Origin: Streptomyces sp. NBC_01750 | GTDB taxonomy: Bacteria; Actinomycetota; Actinomycetes; Streptomycetales; Streptomycetaceae | Assembly (NCBI RefSeq): GCF_035918095.1 | Contig: NZ_CP109137.1 | Coordinates: 2,668,001-2,732,000, forward strand | Direction of reading: 5' to 3' | DNA: 64,000 nt | In this document: one piece after another, positions 27,504 to 35,727 of the stretch | Numbering within the stretch: position 1 is the first letter of the stretch | Layout: each line of letters opens with the position of its first letter | Notes under the pieces: generated by a model | Databases searched by the model: none | Told to the model about the DNA's origin: nothing | The model's input: only the letters and a program-made list of their open reading frames with translations | Translations under genes and position numbers: made by a program

Positions 27504-28400
27504 ATGACAGCGACTTCTGCACAGACTGCCAACACGGTACTGGCGGAGGCCGCGGCATCTTCTCCGGTCGGCGCACCGGCCGGAGTCGGTGAGCTGCCCT
27601 GGATCGAAGACGCGGGGAAGGTCGCTCCGAAGGATGCAAAAGCCCTCTCGAAGCTGTTCTTCGACCAGCTCCAGGTCCTTGAGGAGGGCACCCACGAGTA
27701 CCAGTACGCCCGGAACACGCTGATCGAGATGAACCTGTCCCTGGTGCGGTTCGCCGCGAGGCGCTTCCGCAACCGCGGCAGCGGCGATATGGAAGACATC
27801 GTCCAGGTCGGCACCATCGGGCTCATCAAGGCGATCGACAGGTTCGAGCTGTCCCGCGAGGTCGAGTTCACCTCCTTCGCCATTCCCTACATCATCGGCG
27901 AGATCAAGCGGTTCTTCCGCGACAGCACCTGGGCCGTGCACGTTCCCCGGCGCCTGCAGGAACTGCGCGTGGAGATCGTCCGGGCGCAGGAGCAGCTCGC
28001 CGCCGGCCAGGACCGCGACGCGACGGTCAAGGAGCTGGCCGAGCATCTGAAGCTCAGCGAGGAAGAGGTCATAGAAGGCCTCGTCGCCTCCAACGGCTAC
28101 ACCGCGGGCTCCCTGGACACACCCAATGACGTCGGCGACGACGGCCAGGCCGGCAAGGCGCGCACGGTTGCCGACGTGATGGGCGAGCCGGACCCCGCGT
28201 TGGAAACGATTGAGGACCTGCACACGCTGGCCCCGCTCCTGGAGCAGCTCGACGACAGGGAGCGACGCATCATCGAGATGCGCTTCGGCCAGGAGATGAC
28301 CCAGTCCCAGATCGGTGCCGAACTCGGCGTCTCCCAGATGCACGTATCCCGGCTCCTGACGCGCACGCTCACCAGGCTTCGCACCGGAATGTTCGCCTGA
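27504..28400 (+). CDS. RNA polymerase sigma factor, SigB/SigF/SigG family
   Basis: The 298-aa group 3 sigma factor has region 2 (YARNTLIEMNLSLVRFAARRF, then DIVQVGTIGLIKAIDRFE and EFTSFAIPYIIGEIKRFFRD), region 3 (WAVHVPRRLQELR) and region 4 with a helix-turn-helix (MTQSQIGAELGVSQMHVSRLL). The SigB/F-type signature PYIIGEIKRFFRD is present. AAGGGG precedes the ATG at 27504. In Streptomyces this family answers osmotic, oxidative or developmental signals through partner switching, matching the two divergent regulator genes. Confidence 0.93.
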   Translation: MTATSAQTANTVLAEAAASSPVGAPAGVGELPWIEDAGKVAPKDAKALSKLFFDQLQVLEEGTHEYQYARNTLIEMNLSLVRFAARRFRNRGSGDMEDIVQVGTIGLIKAIDRFELSREVEFTSFAIPYIIGEIKRFFRDSTWAVHVPRRLQELRVEIVRAQEQLAAGQDRDATVKELAEHLKLSEEEVIEGLVASNGYTAGSLDTPNDVGDDGQAGKARTVADVMGEPDPALETIEDLHTLAPLLEQLDDRERRIIEMRFGQEMTQSQIGAELGVSQMHVSRLLTRTLTRLRTGMFA

Positions 28401-28440
28401 CCGTCGACCGGTCACCACCCGGGCGGTCACCACACGAGGT

Positions 28441-28487
28441 GGTGTGGCGGACGAGTCGGGCCGTACGCCGGGGTCGTCCGCCACACC
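28441..28487. terminator. hairpin terminator after the sigma factor gene
   Basis: A perfect 12-bp stem (GGTGTGGCGGAC at 28441-28452 and GTCCGCCACACC at 28476-28487) with a 23-base loop lies between two convergent genes. Most of the left arm and loop recur as a direct repeat at 29663-29690 without the right arm. Confidence 0.65.
28446..28473 (+). repeat. 28-bp direct repeat, copy 1
   Basis: Core ACGAGTCGGGCCGTACGC. Copy 2 at 29663-29690 matches at 26 of 28 positions. The two copies flank the membrane-protein gene 28603-29496. Confidence 0.7.
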
Positions 28488-28602
28488 CTTCCGACCTGTG
28501 CTTGTGCGAGTCGAAGCGGATGTGACCTGCGAGGACGGGCTTCAGAGGATCGGAGCCCAACGGGGCCGGCCGGCCCTGGCCGCGGGCGGTGCATCCTACG
28601 GC

Positions 28603-29496
28603 TCAATCCGGTGTGCCACCCTCGGCCGGATCCGGATCCGGATCCGGATCCGGTGCCGCCCCGCTTCCGAAGGCCTGGCCGGCCGCTTGCTCCGCGCGGA
28701 CATCTTCGGCGACCTCGTATGCCCGCCCCGGATCGTAGACCATGACCGCCCTGTCGGGGCTGTACATGGCGCCTGCCCGGGGGGTGTACGTGTAGCCTCT
28801 GACGCCGTGCTGAGCGGCGATACCGTCGACCGCACTGGAGGGCACCTGCCACAGATCGGCTATGCGGGACGGCGCCCACCACTCATCCGGGCACAGGAAA
28901 TTTCGCTCGCTCTCTGTCCGACCCTCCACAGCCACACCGGCCGGACCCAGTTGCTCGGTCAGCCGGTCGATCAGCCTCTGCGTATCGATCCGGGACAGCG
29001 GCGAGAGCGTCGCGGGTTCGCACTCCACCGTCCCGCCGCGGGTGTGCAGCAGCACCTTGATCGACTTCCGCCGGCCCAGCCTCAGCCGCTCGAAGACGAC
29101 GACTCGCTGCAGCTCAGCCATGGCCATGGTCGACGAACGCGCAAAGCGGGCGATCACAACCTGGGCCGGAATCCCCTCGGGGCGGAACTCGACCCACCGC
29201 ACCATCGTGGCTGCCGCGGCACACATCCCGCCCACGACGAGCACGATCACAGCTATGCCCGTGAGTCCCAGGAGAATCCACAGGACGCCCCAGAAAAACG
29301 GGCTCCCCGAGAACAGGGCAGCCACCAGAGCGGCCAGCAGGAGTGGAGCGGCGATCATCGAGGGGCCCATGACGCCTCCGCCGAGGACGACGGCCAACTC
29401 ACGGATCCGGCTGGGCACGAACACCAGCCGCCAACCGGCTGCTGCCTTGGCCGGTGGCCCAACTCCCGCCGGAAGTCCGGATTTTCGCATTTCCAT
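28603..29496 (-). CDS. membrane protein of unknown function
   Basis: The 297-aa protein has two or three hydrophobic segments between residues 40 and 100, then a soluble part with a PH-like pattern (VEFRPEGIPAQVVIARF, ELQRVVVFERLRLGRR, IKVLLHTRGGTVECEP). The C-terminus is an Asp-Pro repeat encoded by a tandem GGATCC-type hexamer at about 28628-28652. No family is recognised. It lies between the two copies of a 28-bp direct repeat. Confidence 0.7.
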   Translation of the reverse strand: MEMRKSGLPAGVGPPAKAAAGWRLVFVPSRIRELAVVLGGGVMGPSMIAAPLLLAALVAALFSGSPFFWGVLWILLGLTGIAVIVLVVGGMCAAAATMVRWVEFRPEGIPAQVVIARFARSSTMAMAELQRVVVFERLRLGRRKSIKVLLHTRGGTVECEPATLSPLSRIDTQRLIDRLTEQLGPAGVAVEGRTESERNFLCPDEWWAPSRIADLWQVPSSAVDGIAAQHGVRGYTYTPRAGAMYSPDRAVMVYDPGRAYEVAEDVRAEQAAGQAFGSGAAPDPDPDPDPAEGGTPD

Positions 29497-29940
29497 GGCC
29501 CAAGAGTAGGTCCCGATGAAGGCCCTCGTAAGACAACGGCGAACCGAGCGTCTGCCGGAACTGCGAGCTCCGGCAGGTCGAGATCGGCGGCCGACTGGCC
29601 GCGGTGAGCCTCGTGGCGGGAAGCCGCTCCAAAAAACGTGCCTGACCTGAGGAAATGCAAGCGGCAGACGAGTCGGGCTGTACGCCGGGGAGAGTCACGA
29701 CAGCGCTATGACCTGGGCAAACATGTAAGGAGGGCTCTTGTGTGGCTACCTTGATGGCTACATAAGACGACATCCCGCCCTGGAGCGGTCCGGACGGGGG
29801 CTTCGTCACCTCTTGGGGTCAGGCGGTCTGCTCGATGCGCTCGAAGACTCCGAGTCCGTCTCCATGCGGCTGCCTTCGCATACTGCAGACGAACCCGACG
29901 GTGGTCGCGTAGACCGCGAGCCCGTCGACGGCTGGGCGGT
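29497..29940. other. intergenic region without a convincing gene
   Basis: No frame here looks protein-like: the candidate reading frames have atypical codon use and no Shine-Dalgarno sequence. It holds copy 2 of the 28-bp repeat and lies between the core-like region and a helicase relic, so it is probably decayed DNA at the left edge of the defence island. Confidence 0.5.
29663..29690 (+). repeat. 28-bp direct repeat, copy 2
   Basis: The sequence GGCAG ACGAGTCGGG CTGTACGCCG GGG differs from copy 1 (28446-28473) at two positions. It has no hairpin partner here, unlike copy 1. Confidence 0.7.
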
Positions 29941-30069
29941 GCGGTACCTGCGTGGTGTCGGCAGGCGGACGCGATCCGATCCCGACTCGCCGCACGCGGC
30001 CTCAAGGCCACCACGGTGGACACCGCCAACCGCCTCCAGGGTCGCGAGTTCGATGTAACCCTCGTTTGA
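29941..30069 (+). pseudogene. decayed C-terminal fragment of a superfamily 1 helicase / AAA protein
   Basis: In the frame from 29941 the sequence reads ADAIRSRLAARGLKATTVDT and then ANRLQGREFDVTLV, and stops. The VDTANRLQGREFDVTLV segment is the late helicase motif region (QGxE-type) of SF1 helicase-like proteins. The frame carries no helicase sequence upstream of about 29970 and the normal continuation after TLV is missing. It is a remnant at the edge of the BREX island. Confidence 0.55.
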
Positions 30070-30151
30070 CACTCCTTCTCAGGCCGCCAATAGGCCTCCG
30101 CCTTGCAGTGGTGACGGAGCAGTTGGGGCGGGCGTAACCCCTGGCGTCCGT

Positions 30152-30183
30152 CTGAAGCGGACTTGATGGCTTTTCCGCTTCAG
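30152..30183 (-). terminator. terminator of the brxD-brxHI operon
   Basis: A 10-bp inverted repeat, CTGAAGCGGA (30152-30161) and TCCGCTTCAG (30174-30183), with a 12-base loop. One arm includes the stop codon of brxHI, so the hairpin forms at the very end of the message. Confidence 0.6.
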
Positions 30184-32381
30184 CCGTCGTACTGAAAGCG
30201 CGCCGACTCGCCGAGCACCGAGCGGGCGCTCTCGAAGTCGGCCAAGCGGGCCGCCACCGTGGCCACGGCGAGGCGTTCCGGGAGGGCGGCGGAGAACTTC
30301 AGGCCGCGTACGGCCCGGCGGTCCACGTCAGGCAGGACGAGGTTCTCACCGACGTTGTCACGGGCCGCACGCCAGTCGGCCGGGGTGAGGTTCTCGCGCA
30401 GGCGCAGCCAGCTGTCGGTGGGTCGTTGCAGAGGATCGGTGACCGACTGAAGGGTGGCGGCCAGGGTGGCGTTGGCGCGGTAACCGGCCCAGGTCCACCA
30501 GCGGACGTCCGAGCCGACGCGCGTAATCAATGTGCCGCCCGGGAGCACGGTGTCGGGTGCGTCGGCCTCACGCTGTTCGGCCAGGCACGCCTCCGCACGC
30601 CGGGTGAGGGAGACCGGCGGGGCCGTGCCCAGCAGCACCTCGCGCATGGCACGCGTCAGGGCGTACGACAGTCCGGCGACGCCGCCGTTCATCCACTTGG
30701 CGATGCCGCCGCCGTCGGCCGGCTCGACGAAGACGCGTTTGCGCAGCCAGTCAATGTACGTGACCTGCCAACTGCGTCCACCGAGTAGCAACCGCCTGGG
30801 GCCGGGGCGTTCCTCTGTGAGCACGCTCGGGTCGGTGCGGCCGATCTCCGTGCGTCCGGACAGGACGGTGAACTGCGGAGGTGCGGTAAAGGATGCGGTG
30901 AGTTCGATGAAGTGCCTTTTGCCGAAGCGGCGTTCCGCCTCGGGGCCGACAAACAGCATCCCACCGTCGCTGTCGAGGAAGCCCTCCTCAGTGAGGAAGC
31001 GCAGGATGGGGGCAGCCGACTTGTCGAAGGGGGCGAGGCCGTTCCACTGCCGGTCCCACAACTGGTCGCCGAGCTTGTGCTGTTGCAGGGTGACTGCGAG
31101 CAGTTGCTGGGCCACCAGGTGGCGCGGCTCCGGTGGGGGGAGGACCGGTTCCACCCAGCCGCGAGACCACAGCAGCAGCAGGCCCGCCGCTTGCAGCAGT
31201 GTGTCCTTGCGGGTGGTGAGGAACAGACAGTTCCGCACGGTGCCGGAACGCCGGCCGGTGCGGCCGATGCGCTGCAGGAACGAGGCAACGGAGGCCGGTG
31301 AGTCGATCTGGATGACGCGGTCCAGGTCACCGACGTCAATGCCGAGCTCGAGGGTTGACGTGGAGACGATGACGCAGTCACGGGCCTCCGCGAACGCCTG
31401 CTCGGAACGGGTGCGTTCATCGACGGAGAGGGAGGCGTGGGACAGGAAGACGGTCACCTCACGCGCGCGCAGCGCCGCACCCAACTCCTCGACCTGGCGG
31501 CGCGAGTCGCAGAAGACGAGCCGCTTCTCTCCTCTGTGCAGCGCCGCGATGAGTTTGGCGGCGTTGTCGAGGGAGCCGACGTAGTCGAGCTCCACTTCGC
31601 CCGCAGGCCTGTGGGACGCCTCGGGGATCGCTTTGTCACCGCGTCCGCCGCCGTCGGTGGCCGGCAGGTGCACTCCAGGGGCGACGACCTGACCTTTGCG
31701 GCTGCCGACGCCCGCGCCTTGCAGCCAGTGCAGCAGCTCGGCCGGGTTGCCGACGGTCGCTGAGAGTCCAACGCGCTGAATAGGCAGTCCGGTAACCCGC
31801 TCCAGCCGTTCGAGCACGGCGAGCAGGTGCCATCCCCGGTCATCCCCTGCGAACGCGTGCACTTCGTCGACGACGACGGCTCGCACACTCCCCAAAAGGC
31901 GGGCGTGGTCGGTCTTGACGCCGATCAGCATCGCTTCGAGCGACTCGGGCGTGGTCAGCAGGATGTCCGGTGCCTCGGCGCGGATACGCCGGCGTTGCGA
32001 TTCCTTGGTGTCCCCGTGCCAGAGTGCGGCCCGTCGCCCCAGCCACTGTGCGTAGGAGTCGACGCGGCCGACCAGGTTGTTGAGGAGTGCCTTGAGCGGG
32101 CACAGGTACAGCACGGATGTGCCGGTCCACTTCTGCTCGGTCATCGCCGACAGCAGGGGGAAGCAGGCCGCCTCGGTCTTACCCCCCGCCGTCGGAGCCA
32201 GCAGTACGGCGTCCTGTCCCTCCATGAGCGGGGGGATCGCCGCCCGCTGCAGGGGGCGCAGATCGGGCCAGCCGAGTGTGTTGACGATGTGATGCAGGAC
32301 GACGGGGTCGAGTCGGTCCAGTACGTCGACATCCTCGTCACCCGGGTCTTTCCCGGCCGGGAGTCCCGCGTCCGCCATCAC
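30180..32381 (-). CDS. brxHI: BREX-2 helicase BrxHI (Lhr-like DEAD/DEAH helicase)
   Basis: The 733-aa superfamily 2 helicase has Walker A APTAGGKTEAA near residue 64, motif II VVVDEVHAF near 171, motif III-like LSATVGNP, and motif VI QRIGRTGRRSG near 372, followed by an Lhr-like C-terminal region. The brxHI gene is specific to type 2 BREX systems. It begins at a GTG (32381) overlapping the brxD stop as GTGA; an ATG follows as the second codon. It is the last gene of the brxD-brxHI transcript. Confidence 0.9.
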   Translation of the reverse strand: MMADAGLPAGKDPGDEDVDVLDRLDPVVLHHIVNTLGWPDLRPLQRAAIPPLMEGQDAVLLAPTAGGKTEAACFPLLSAMTEQKWTGTSVLYLCPLKALLNNLVGRVDSYAQWLGRRAALWHGDTKESQRRRIRAEAPDILLTTPESLEAMLIGVKTDHARLLGSVRAVVVDEVHAFAGDDRGWHLLAVLERLERVTGLPIQRVGLSATVGNPAELLHWLQGAGVGSRKGQVVAPGVHLPATDGGGRGDKAIPEASHRPAGEVELDYVGSLDNAAKLIAALHRGEKRLVFCDSRRQVEELGAALRAREVTVFLSHASLSVDERTRSEQAFAEARDCVIVSTSTLELGIDVGDLDRVIQIDSPASVASFLQRIGRTGRRSGTVRNCLFLTTRKDTLLQAAGLLLLWSRGWVEPVLPPPEPRHLVAQQLLAVTLQQHKLGDQLWDRQWNGLAPFDKSAAPILRFLTEEGFLDSDGGMLFVGPEAERRFGKRHFIELTASFTAPPQFTVLSGRTEIGRTDPSVLTEERPGPRRLLLGGRSWQVTYIDWLRKRVFVEPADGGGIAKWMNGGVAGLSYALTRAMREVLLGTAPPVSLTRRAEACLAEQREADAPDTVLPGGTLITRVGSDVRWWTWAGYRANATLAATLQSVTDPLQRPTDSWLRLRENLTPADWRAARDNVGENLVLPDVDRRAVRGLKFSAALPERLAVATVAARLADFESARSVLGESARFQYDG

Positions 32382-33727
32382 AGCTCCAGGTCGATGTCAT
32401 CGGCCGACGCGGAGTGTCCGGAGACAGTGGCTGCCAGGTTTCGCTCGACGTCGGTGAGTTCGCTGCCGGCGACGGTGAGCCGGTAGTGCTGCCGAGGGTC
32501 GAAGTCGTCGAACTGGTCCACGCGGTCGAGTACGTCCCCGACGAGTTTCTTCAGGAACAGCCGGGGAGCCACTCCGACCTTCCCGCCCAGCGCCCCGCCG
32601 ACGGCCACCGCGAGGTCCGCGACATACACGTCGTCGACGACCTTCCGCACACGGTCGGGTGCTTCTGCGGCATCGGCGTACAGGTCACGGATGGTGAGGC
32701 CGAGTCCGACCAGGGACTCCTGGTTGAAGCCGGGAAGCCTGATCTGCACAGCGCGAGGGTTGTCGAAGCGCGGGTCAGTGGTGAAGTCGGTGGCCAGCCG
32801 CTGAGCGAGCGGTGCCAGACGCTGCACGCCCTGCTGACCGTCGTAGAAGGCCGGGGTACCCGTGATGACCAGATAGAGGCCGGGGAAGCGGCCCGAGTGC
32901 ACCTCGTCGATGAGCTGCCGCAGCGCGTTGAGTGCCTTGTCGCGGGCGTCCGACCGGACCCGCTGCAGCGTCTCCACCTCGTCGAGGACGACAAACAGCC
33001 CGGTGTGTCCTGAGTCGCGCAGCACGGTGAGGAGGCCCTGCAGGAACCCGAGCGCACCGAAGTGGTCGAGGTCGCCCCGCACTCCGGCGGATCGGCGGGC
33101 GGAGGCCGCCACGTGCGGCTGGCCGCCGAGCCACGCCAGGACGGCCGCCGCGGTCGCCTCGTCGCCGTCCGCGAGGGCGGCGCGGTAGCCGCGCAGAGCG
33201 GTGGCGAACGACGGGGCGTGCCGGGAGACCTCGGCGAGCCGTGCGACGAGCAGTTTCTCCACGTCGCCCGGGAGACGGTCCTCGGTCGCACCGTCGGCGA
33301 GTGCGTCCTCCTCCAGGGCGTAGAACCAGGCATCGACGACGGGTCGGAGGGCGCTCGCAGGGAAGCTGGAGGTGGTGAGGCGCTCGGTGAGCCGCCGGTA
33401 GACCGTTTCCAGCCGGTGCAGCGGGGTCTCGTTCTCCGAGATCTGGATCTCGGCCACGGCGAAGTTGCGACGCTTGGCCCGCTCCCCCAGCCAGCGGGTG
33501 AAGAACGTCTTGCCGGACCCGTACTCGCCCCGCACAGCCTTGAACACGGACCCGCCCGACGCCACCGAGTCCAGTTCCGTGTCCAGGGCCGTTTCGAACC
33601 GGTCGAGTCCGGTGGCCAGCAGGTCGAGGCCGCTGTCGGGCACGGCACCGCGTCGCAGCGCGTCGATGACGGTACGGCGGCGGGCGGCGCTCACCTGGGC
33701 GGGGCGCTGGGATCCGGTGGTGCTCAC
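32378..33727 (-). CDS. brxD: BREX-2 ATP-binding protein BrxD
   Basis: The 449-aa P-loop ATPase has Walker A GEYGSGKTFF near residue 69 and Walker B LFVVLDEVETLQRV near residue 249. It belongs to the ATPase family that accompanies Lhr-like helicases, and is a diagnostic component of type 2 BREX. Translation starts at a GTG and is coupled to brxHI downstream. The gene is divergent from the DUF262/CBS pair and separated by it from pglZ, so it needs its own promoter in 33728-33909. Confidence 0.9.
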   Translation of the reverse strand: MSTTGSQRPAQVSAARRRTVIDALRRGAVPDSGLDLLATGLDRFETALDTELDSVASGGSVFKAVRGEYGSGKTFFTRWLGERAKRRNFAVAEIQISENETPLHRLETVYRRLTERLTTSSFPASALRPVVDAWFYALEEDALADGATEDRLPGDVEKLLVARLAEVSRHAPSFATALRGYRAALADGDEATAAAVLAWLGGQPHVAASARRSAGVRGDLDHFGALGFLQGLLTVLRDSGHTGLFVVLDEVETLQRVRSDARDKALNALRQLIDEVHSGRFPGLYLVITGTPAFYDGQQGVQRLAPLAQRLATDFTTDPRFDNPRAVQIRLPGFNQESLVGLGLTIRDLYADAAEAPDRVRKVVDDVYVADLAVAVGGALGGKVGVAPRLFLKKLVGDVLDRVDQFDDFDPRQHYRLTVAGSELTDVERNLAATVSGHSASADDIDLEL

Positions 33728-33909
33728 AGGAGTCAGTCTTCCATTTCCACGGGCCCGCCCGTACGGGGACCGGATGGCGGCCGTCGATCGGTCCGCGCTG
33801 CACGCGGCACCGTGGCGGGGCGCCTACTTCGTTGAATCGGTTGACGGTCACCCGGATACGCTGCTGGAATCACTCTCCGTACATTCGGCAGGGTGGGAGT
33901 GGGACGAAC

Positions 33910-35727
33910 GTGGCGGCACTCGACAATGTGAAGCTGAAGGACGTACTCGCGGATGTGGCGTCGGGCTCCTTACAGTTGCCCGACTTCCAGCGGAACTGGA
34001 AGTGGGACGACGATCGGATCCGCGCGATCATCGCGACGGTGACGCTGGACTATCCGCTCGGCGTGGTGATGACTCTGCAGACCGGCGGCGCCACCCGATT
34101 CCGTTCGCGGACGCTCACCGGGGCACGCCCGGACGGGGATCCGGCCGCGGACCTCCTCCTGCTCGACGGTCAGCAGCGTCTCACCTCCCTCTTCCAGGCC
34201 CTGTGGCTGGACGCCCCGGTGGAAACGGCGGACGCCCGTAACAAACCCATCGAGCGGTGGTACTACGTCGACATCGAGAAGGCCGTGGGCCCGGGCGCGG
34301 ATCGCGACGAAGCCATCCTGTCCGTCCCGGCGGACAAGGTCCTCCGCACCGACTTCAACCGCACGGTGGTGCTGGATCTGAGCACCACGGAGAACGAGTG
34401 CGCGGCCGGTCTCTTCCCTCTGCATCTCGTCTTCGACGCACAGCGTGTGAACCAGTGGATGATGTCGTACGTCAAGGCGGACGAGGACCGGAACTGGAAC
34501 TTGTGGGGGCAGTTCGACGAGTTGGTCCTCCAGCAGGTCCGCGCCTTCCAGGTCCCGATGATCCGGCTGGCCGCCACCACCTCCATGGACGCCGTGTGCG
34601 CGGTCTTCGAGCGGGTCAATACGGGCGGCGTACCTCTGAACGTCTTCGAACTACTCACCGCGACCTACGCCGGGGATCGCGACTACGTGGACCAGAGCGG
34701 GGACTACTACCAACTCCCCAAAGTGTGGCGGGAGATCAAGCAGGGGCTGGCAGCCAAGTACCCGGTCTTCGGCCGTCTGGACGGCGGCCTCGAGAACGGG
34801 CTGAGCAGCATCGACTTCCTGCAGGCCATCGCCCTGGTACGCACCTGGGAACGGAAGCAGTCGGGCAGGGGGGCGACGGTGTCGTGCAAGCGCCGGGACC
34901 TGCTGGACCTCCCGCTGGCCGACTTCGTCCGGCTGGCGCCGAAACTGGCGGACGCCTTCGCCTGGGTGGGCGACTTCCTGGAACGGCAGTGCATCGTCCG
35001 CCCGAGCGACCTGCCGTACAAGACGCAGCTCGTCCCGCTCGCGGCCGTCCGTGCCATCCTGGACACGGCGCTGGACGGCCTGGGAGCGGAGGAGAAGACC
35101 GAGCAGTGGTACTGGTGCGGAGTCCTCGGCGAGATGTACGGCGGCTCCACCGAGACCCGCTTCACGCGTGACGTCGAGCAGCTCGTCCCCTGGATCGCGC
35201 AGGACGACCGGGCGCCCGACACCGTCACGGACGCGTTCTTCTTCGCCGACCGCCTCGACAGCCTCACCACCCGCAACAGCGCCGCCTACAAGGGCATCTA
35301 CGCCCTGCTGGTCAAGCAGGGGGCGGTGGATTGGCACTACACGGACAGCCCGCTCAAGCCCGGCAGGCTGGACGAGTACAGCGTGGACGTCCGGCAGATC
35401 TTCCCCAAGACCTGGTTCCGGCGGGGCAACAGCCAGGACCTGCCCACGAACTCCATCGTGAACAAGACCCCGCTGTCCTACCGCGCGGCGATGGACATGA
35501 CCGGGGCGCCGGCGTCCTACCTGTCCACGATGGTCGCCGCCTCCGACATGCGCCCCGAGTGGTTCGACGATGTGCTCGCCACCCACCTCATCGATCCGGA
35601 AGCACTCCGCGACAACGACTACGAACGGTTCTACAACGACCGTTCCAAGCAGTTGCAGGATCTCGTGCACTCCGCCATGGGCAAGAGGACCATGCTCCGT
35701 GACCTCGCGGAGGGCGACGCCCGATGA
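33910..35727 (+). CDS. DUF262 (GmrSD-like) protein with a degenerate HNH-type C-terminus
   Basis: The 605-aa protein has an N-terminal DUF262/ParB-like domain (LPDFQRNWKWDDDRI near residue 24, the DGQQRLTSLFQ motif near 85, FERVNTGGVPLNVFELLTA near 232). The C-terminal region aligns with the DUF1524/HNH end of this family, but the expected HHIFPK reads RQIFPK near residue 495, and the TNR that normally follows NKTPLS is replaced (RAAMDM). The nuclease centre therefore looks inactive, while the NTP-binding-type DGQQR motif is intact. The start is taken as the GTG at 33910; nothing family-like precedes it. Codon 21 (33970-33972) is TTA, implying bldA-dependent translation. It is coupled to the CBS gene (ATGA) and lies on the opposite strand to the BREX genes around it. 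Confidence 0.8.
   Translation: MAALDNVKLKDVLADVASGSLQLPDFQRNWKWDDDRIRAIIATVTLDYPLGVVMTLQTGGATRFRSRTLTGARPDGDPAADLLLLDGQQRLTSLFQALWLDAPVETADARNKPIERWYYVDIEKAVGPGADRDEAILSVPADKVLRTDFNRTVVLDLSTTENECAAGLFPLHLVFDAQRVNQWMMSYVKADEDRNWNLWGQFDELVLQQVRAFQVPMIRLAATTSMDAVCAVFERVNTGGVPLNVFELLTATYAGDRDYVDQSGDYYQLPKVWREIKQGLAAKYPVFGRLDGGLENGLSSIDFLQAIALVRTWERKQSGRGATVSCKRRDLLDLPLADFVRLAPKLADAFAWVGDFLERQCIVRPSDLPYKTQLVPLAAVRAILDTALDGLGAEEKTEQWYWCGVLGEMYGGSTETRFTRDVEQLVPWIAQDDRAPDTVTDAFFFADRLDSLTTRNSAAYKGIYALLVKQGAVDWHYTDSPLKPGRLDEYSVDVRQIFPKTWFRRGNSQDLPTNSIVNKTPLSYRAAMDMTGAPASYLSTMVAASDMRPEWFDDVLATHLIDPEALRDNDYERFYNDRSKQLQDLVHSAMGKRTMLRDLAEGDAR

Noticed and set aside
28628..28652. Tandem GGATCC-type hexamer repeat as a possible CRISPR or regulatory array
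   Set aside because: It simply encodes the Asp-Pro tail of the gene 28603-29496; the unit is only six bases and has no spacers.
29738..30058. Plus-strand 106-codon frame and its antisense as real genes at the island edge
   Set aside because: The natural-looking part is in another frame (the helicase relic). These frames show no family pattern.
33832..33909. N-terminal extension of the DUF262 protein from the ATG at 33832
   Set aside because: The extra 26 residues do not look like the family, whose homology starts right after the GTG at 33910.
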